The translations under genes and the position numbers were made by a program. Of a DNA stretch of 64,000 nucleotides, positions 60,660 through 64,000 are shown in pieces. The stretch's first letter is position 1. Every line of letters starts with the position of its first letter. The stretch lies in assembly GCA_949752745.1 (NCBI GenBank), contig OX457026.1:26598116-26662115 (forward strand). The letters run 5' to 3'. A model generated the notes under the pieces. It saw only the letters and a list, made by a program, of their open reading frames with translations. It was not told the DNA's origin and searched no databases. Origin of the DNA: Protula sp. h YS-2021. Taxonomy: Eukaryota > Annelida > Polychaeta > Sabellida > Serpulidae.

Positions 60660-61047
60660 CGAAAAGAACATGGTGCTTATGTTACATGCATACCTTATAG
60701 CGAAGAAAATAAAGGAGTACATGCACAAGAACTGTTATGGCTGTATTAAAGATGCACCTGGTCAGCTAGCGCATATGGCATACGGCAGTGGATCCATGCA
60801 TGCATAGGAAAATGCTGTGATGATCAATTTCAACATTGCAAATGATTTTGTGCGCTTGTGTCATGCGCTAGACAAACTGAATAAGACTATGGACTGGAAC
60901 TTCCAAGATGCCGAAGATCAAACAGATCGAGCTCTACAAAACAGTCGTAGACCCCAATTCTGCCTTACAGCGTGCTGGCTTGGATGGGGAAGACGTTACT
61001 TAGGCGATCAACAAGATCAAGGAATACGAGAACATGAAGATGTATAA
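60660..61047 (+). pseudogene. Cys/His-motif gene remnant of unknown family
   Basis: Two plus-strand frames (to 60807, and 60817-61047). The first holds KEYMHKNCYGCIKDAPGQLA then HMAYGSG, i.e. C-x2-C-x8-(Q-x2)-H, a compact metal-binding-like motif. The second begins AVMINFNIANDFVRLCHALD and may be its continuation after a frameshift. An AATAAA at 61152 could end the transcript. I do not recognise the family. Clustering with the PC4-like and zinc-finger genes suggests one multi-gene element. Confidence 0.4.
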
Positions 61048-61151
61048 ATTGAGTCCTACTACAGACTATTTCGATATTTAGGACTTTAAGCCTTGTTTTA
61101 ATGGGACACAGTTGTGTTTTGAGATAAATGGAAATTGTATCTATGATGTAG

Positions 61152-61157
61152 AATAAA
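61152..61157 (+). terminator. Poly(A) signal downstream of the Cys/His gene
   Basis: AATAAA within an AT-rich stretch; the complementary strand also offers AATAAA ~30 bp on, possibly serving the converging minus-strand gene. Confidence 0.35.
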
Positions 61158-61261
61158 GAAGTAAAACACGAAATGTAAAATTTTTATTTTTATTATCTAC
61201 AAAATCATACTAATATAATTGATTACAAAGAAAAAATGAATTGTGACGCTATTTTCACCAA

Positions 61262-61465
61262 CACGATATGCGATTTAAGGGTGAATTAATGCCACGCTAG
61301 TGACCATTGTCGATTTACATAAAGGTTAATGATATGTGGTTTACCGGTGACTAAACACCACTCCAGTGCCCATTGTCGGTTGCACGATGAATTAAGACCA
61401 CGCAAGTGACCATTGTGACTTTACCGGTGAATTCATGATGTGTGATTTAACAACACGCCAGGGAC
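61262..61465. repeat. ~60-70-bp minisatellite GTGACCATTGTCG
   Basis: Three to four units of 'ggtgaattaatgccacgc.agtgaccattgtcg.ttta'. Between the Cys/His gene and the end of zinc-finger copy 2. Confidence 0.75.
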
Positions 61466-61825
61466 CATTTGAATAACAAACTATCATAATTTCATGAAGT
61501 TGATAACAATACCATTTCTTTTTACGAAGCAAATGCTGTTTTTATCTAATATATCTGTTGTTTAGAGTTTTTTGTTTGAGCTATCTTTCTCTTGTTTACT
61601 TTCTTCTTCCATATCACTTCGTCGCTGCTTTCTTCTTCTTCCTCCTCCTCTTCATTGTCATCAAATAGTTCTTCCAAACATAAATTCCTTTTTCCTTATA
61701 GCCGTCTTTAGTACCCTTGAATACTCGTAATGTTTTTCATCAAATAAGTAATTTAAGTCTTCTTTATATTCTGAAACCTGTTCTTGAAATTTATCATCAT
61801 GTTCATCGTAGACTTCTTGGACCAT

Positions 61826-63153
61826 GTATGGTATATGGTACACCTGTATTACGGTACCGACCCATATTGCTTTCGGGTATTGTTCTGTTGTTTTCGGGTA
61901 TTGTTTTAAGGTGAAGTCACGAGATGACGTCATAAGTAGGTCAGCCAATGAGAGATGAGCTCTATTATTGTCATGTTCAACCAATCAGAGACAAAACCCC
62001 ATGTTCCATATTCGACGCCTATTGTTCTCGATATGTTGTCTATTATGACGTCATAGTCAAGGGCAAGCATTTCAATAATTTAATTTAAACATACTTTGTT
62101 CTTTAAAAATAATCTCTGCTGTTACATAAATAGTAATTTCCTTCTCTCAAAGGAAAACGTTAAGTAATTAGATATTTTAATTTAAACACACTTTGTTTTT
62201 GTGGCAACTTTAATTTGCTCTCTTCAAAGGAAAACTTTAAACATTTCAATAATTTAATTTAAACATACTTTCTTAGTTTATGAACAATGATTTTCTTTTA
62301 ATGAATAGCAACTTTGATCTATTTTTTTTTTGAAGGGTTTTAATTTAAACATAGCTTGCTATTTTACAAACATACTTTGTTATTAGATAAATAGTGATTT
62401 CCTGCCTTCAAAGGAAAAAGTTCAGTTTATAAATATATTACGTTACACAGGCATTGTTATTAAAAAATAATAATTTCCTTTTAATGAATAGAATCTTTGA
62501 TCTATTGAAGTACTTTAATTTAAACACAGAGTGTGAGTTGCACTAGGAATGACCTTGACTATGTCGTCACAATAGACAGAGAACAATGCGGTGGGATATG
62601 GAGCATTGTTACTCATTGTTAGCCAAGTCATAATCATTTCCTCTCTGATAGGCTCTGTTTGAAAAGTCAAAGGGGGAAGTTCGATTCTGATTGGTTGACC
62701 CACTTATGACGTCAGACTGCTATTTGTGCTTTTATGCCGAGTCTAAATGCTAAACCCACTTACGTACTAATACTATTTTTAGCAATAACGTCATTTTTGT
62801 CTGGTTCATCCTGTTTGAAGAGTCAAAGTAGGAGCCTCTTCTCTCATTGGTTGACCTATTCATGACGTCACTACACAATAGCAGTTGCACTGTCCTTGAC
62901 TATGACGTCACAATAGACAACAGACCGAAAACAATAGGGATCAAATATGGAACATGTGGTCTTGTCTCTGACTGGTTGATCATGACAACAATAGAGCTAA
63001 CCTCTCATTGGCTGACCTACTTATGGCGTCACCTCATGACCTACTTATGGCGTCACCTCATGACGTCACCCTAAAGCAATACCTGAAAACAATAGAATAA
63101 TATCCGATAACAATAGGGGTCGGTAACCGAATACAGGTGTACACTATAGTACT
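61826..63153. mobile_element. 1328-bp TIR element rich in TGACGTCA/CCAAT, nested in zinc-finger copy 2
   Basis: TIRs of ~250 bp share GTACACCTGTATT-CGG, TACCGACCC-TATTG, GTGACGTCATGAG/GATGACGTCATAAG, AGGTCAGCCAATGAGAG, CAACCA-TCAGAGACAA and CATGTTCCATATT-GA. CAT (ATG in the gene's sense) flanks both sides (61823-61825 and 63154-63156), restoring the gene when one copy is removed: an apparent 3-bp target duplication. Inside are a TTTAATTTAAACATACTTTG tandem array (62070-62535) and further TGACGTCA sites. It has no ORF of note. A partial copy is at 57770-58136. Confidence 0.7.
62070..62535. repeat. AT-rich tandem array TTTAATTTAAACATACTTTG
   Basis: Units near 62077, 62180, 62255, 62337 and 62512, also sharing TAATTTCC and TCAAAGGAAAA blocks. 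Core of the nested TIR element. Confidence 0.7.
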
Positions 63154-63580
63154 CATATCATACCAAACAGAGTCTGTTTCTGACTTACTTTTAAAATTGT
63201 TGTCACCCTCACCACAATGTTTAATATGTTTCGCTATTTTATAACACACCACATTCTGTATACAAGCATGGGCATTATTCATGTTGATTCCTAGACGTTC
63301 AATAGAAGAATGATCTAAAGTTTCCGTGACAGGCGCCTTTATAACGTTTTCTATCTGGCACACATTAGAAACGCATGTATCACTTCTTTGGTCACAGGTA
63401 CGGTTGTCGAACATGCTCTCATCATTGTTGCTGTATTTGCAGATGGTGCAGTAAAATATGGCGTCTTCTGGCGAGAAAGTTTTTTGGGGACTGTGACTGT
63501 AAAAATGTCAGTCTTAAATCGTTGTTTTTCTGATGTATCTTGTTTGGCGTCAGTCACGAGATATCCATGAAGCTTTTCTG

Positions 63581-64000
63581 TCGCTTGACTATAAACTCAC
63601 AGAAACTTATCTAGTCGACCGAAAAACATAAACGTATAAAGGGTTCGTACATGAATGATCATGTATTGGATATAACGTCTCTGGGTAACTGAGGAAATAA
63701 GCTGTGAGCAAAGTTGACTACATCGATCGAACAGTGGTGGCTACCTTCTGCAAACAAATACAAATTTTAGGGTAAATAACAGTGGTAGACATGATATTAT
63801 CTAGAAGCACCACGTTATTTTTTTACATCAAAAAATAAACGCATCGTTGTCCAAATCTGACGGATTCCCCTAAATAAATTCTATGTTTGGAATTGTGTCT
63901 TTCACTTCCTCATAGAGCGTGTTGCCAGCATTTATACAAATAAATAAAACACAATCTGCTTTTGGCTCTATCATATCTTGTTGGATAAGGTTTTTTACCA
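63581..64000. other. No gene seen
   Basis: AT-rich sequence to the window edge without recognisable features. It may hold the outer TIR of the second zinc-finger element, but I could not match it to 58137-58345. Confidence 0.4.

Larger units (their letters stand above)
61555..63580 (-). pseudogene. C2H2-type/acidic protein gene, copy 2, split by a nested element
   Basis: The N-terminal part on minus (63580 to 63157) has FYCTICKYSN, a CDQRSD...C region, TETLDHSSIE, HACIQN, CYKIAKHIKHCGEG and ETDSVWYDM. The coding sequence resumes at 61825 with MVQEVYDEHDDKFQEQVSEY, DLNYLFDEKHYEYSRVLKTA and an acidic run, EEEEEEESSDEV, then a basic KKKVNKRK tail in another frame. It aligns end to end with copy 1 but is interrupted exactly within WYDM|V by a 1328-bp element. 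The first finger is diverged (second His pair not preserved). Inverted orientation to copy 1; not functional as it stands. Confidence 0.6.

Overview
This is a gene-poor, AT-rich metazoan genomic window packed with simple repeats, satellites and transposable elements. Intron-style exons, tRNA-derived SINEs, a KRBA2-like Ginger integrase, Jockey/CR1-type LINE fragments and elements built like bivalve 'pearl'/Helentron repeats point to a marine invertebrate, most likely a mollusc. That assignment is inference.

Host gene content: I can support only one host gene, on the minus strand. Its candidate first coding exon (start codon plus signal peptide, phase-1 donor) is at 36256-36343. A phase 1-1 exon encoding one Ig-like domain is at 12140-12421. 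A secreted or membrane Ig-superfamily (possibly cytokine-receptor-like) protein with a ~24 kb repeat-filled intron fits both exons. Further exons are presumably outside the window or too short to see.

Layout. 0-12 kb: small inverted-repeat elements, a ~145-bp tandem-repeat element ending in a hairpin (5.4-6.3 kb), a SINE-containing composite, (TA)n tracts, then the Ig exon. 12.7-20.8 kb: two head-to-tail copies of a ~3.9 kb composite element. Each has a left arm, a 51-bp satellite, a ~145-bp repeat array, (AACT)n and a terminal hairpin. The second carries a 113-bp Helitron/Helentron-like insertion whose empty site survives in the first. 22-33 kb: LINE 3' end, MULE-like transposase relic, second SINE composite, a complete 1750-bp Ginger-type element with 4-bp target duplication, and a degraded non-LTR retroelement. 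34-52 kb: several elements whose terminal inverted repeats (TIRs) are themselves arrays of 12-18-bp sub-repeats, three of them with perfect 8-bp target duplications. 55-57 kb: tRNA-like modules and a LINE reverse-transcriptase relic. 57.8-63.6 kb: a cluster of unfamiliar mobile-element or virus-like genes. It has two inverted, broken copies of a C2H2 zinc-finger/acidic protein gene, a possible PC4-like DNA-binding gene and a Cys/His gene, with dense TGACGTCA/CCAAT motifs and a 1328-bp TIR element nested inside one zinc-finger copy.

The two most interesting themes are the cohort of sub-repeat-armed TIR elements (one carrying the zinc-finger gene) and a second cohort of elements with a 'tandem core + microsatellite + GC hairpin' 3' end. 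All identifications come from reading the sequence; no database search was run.
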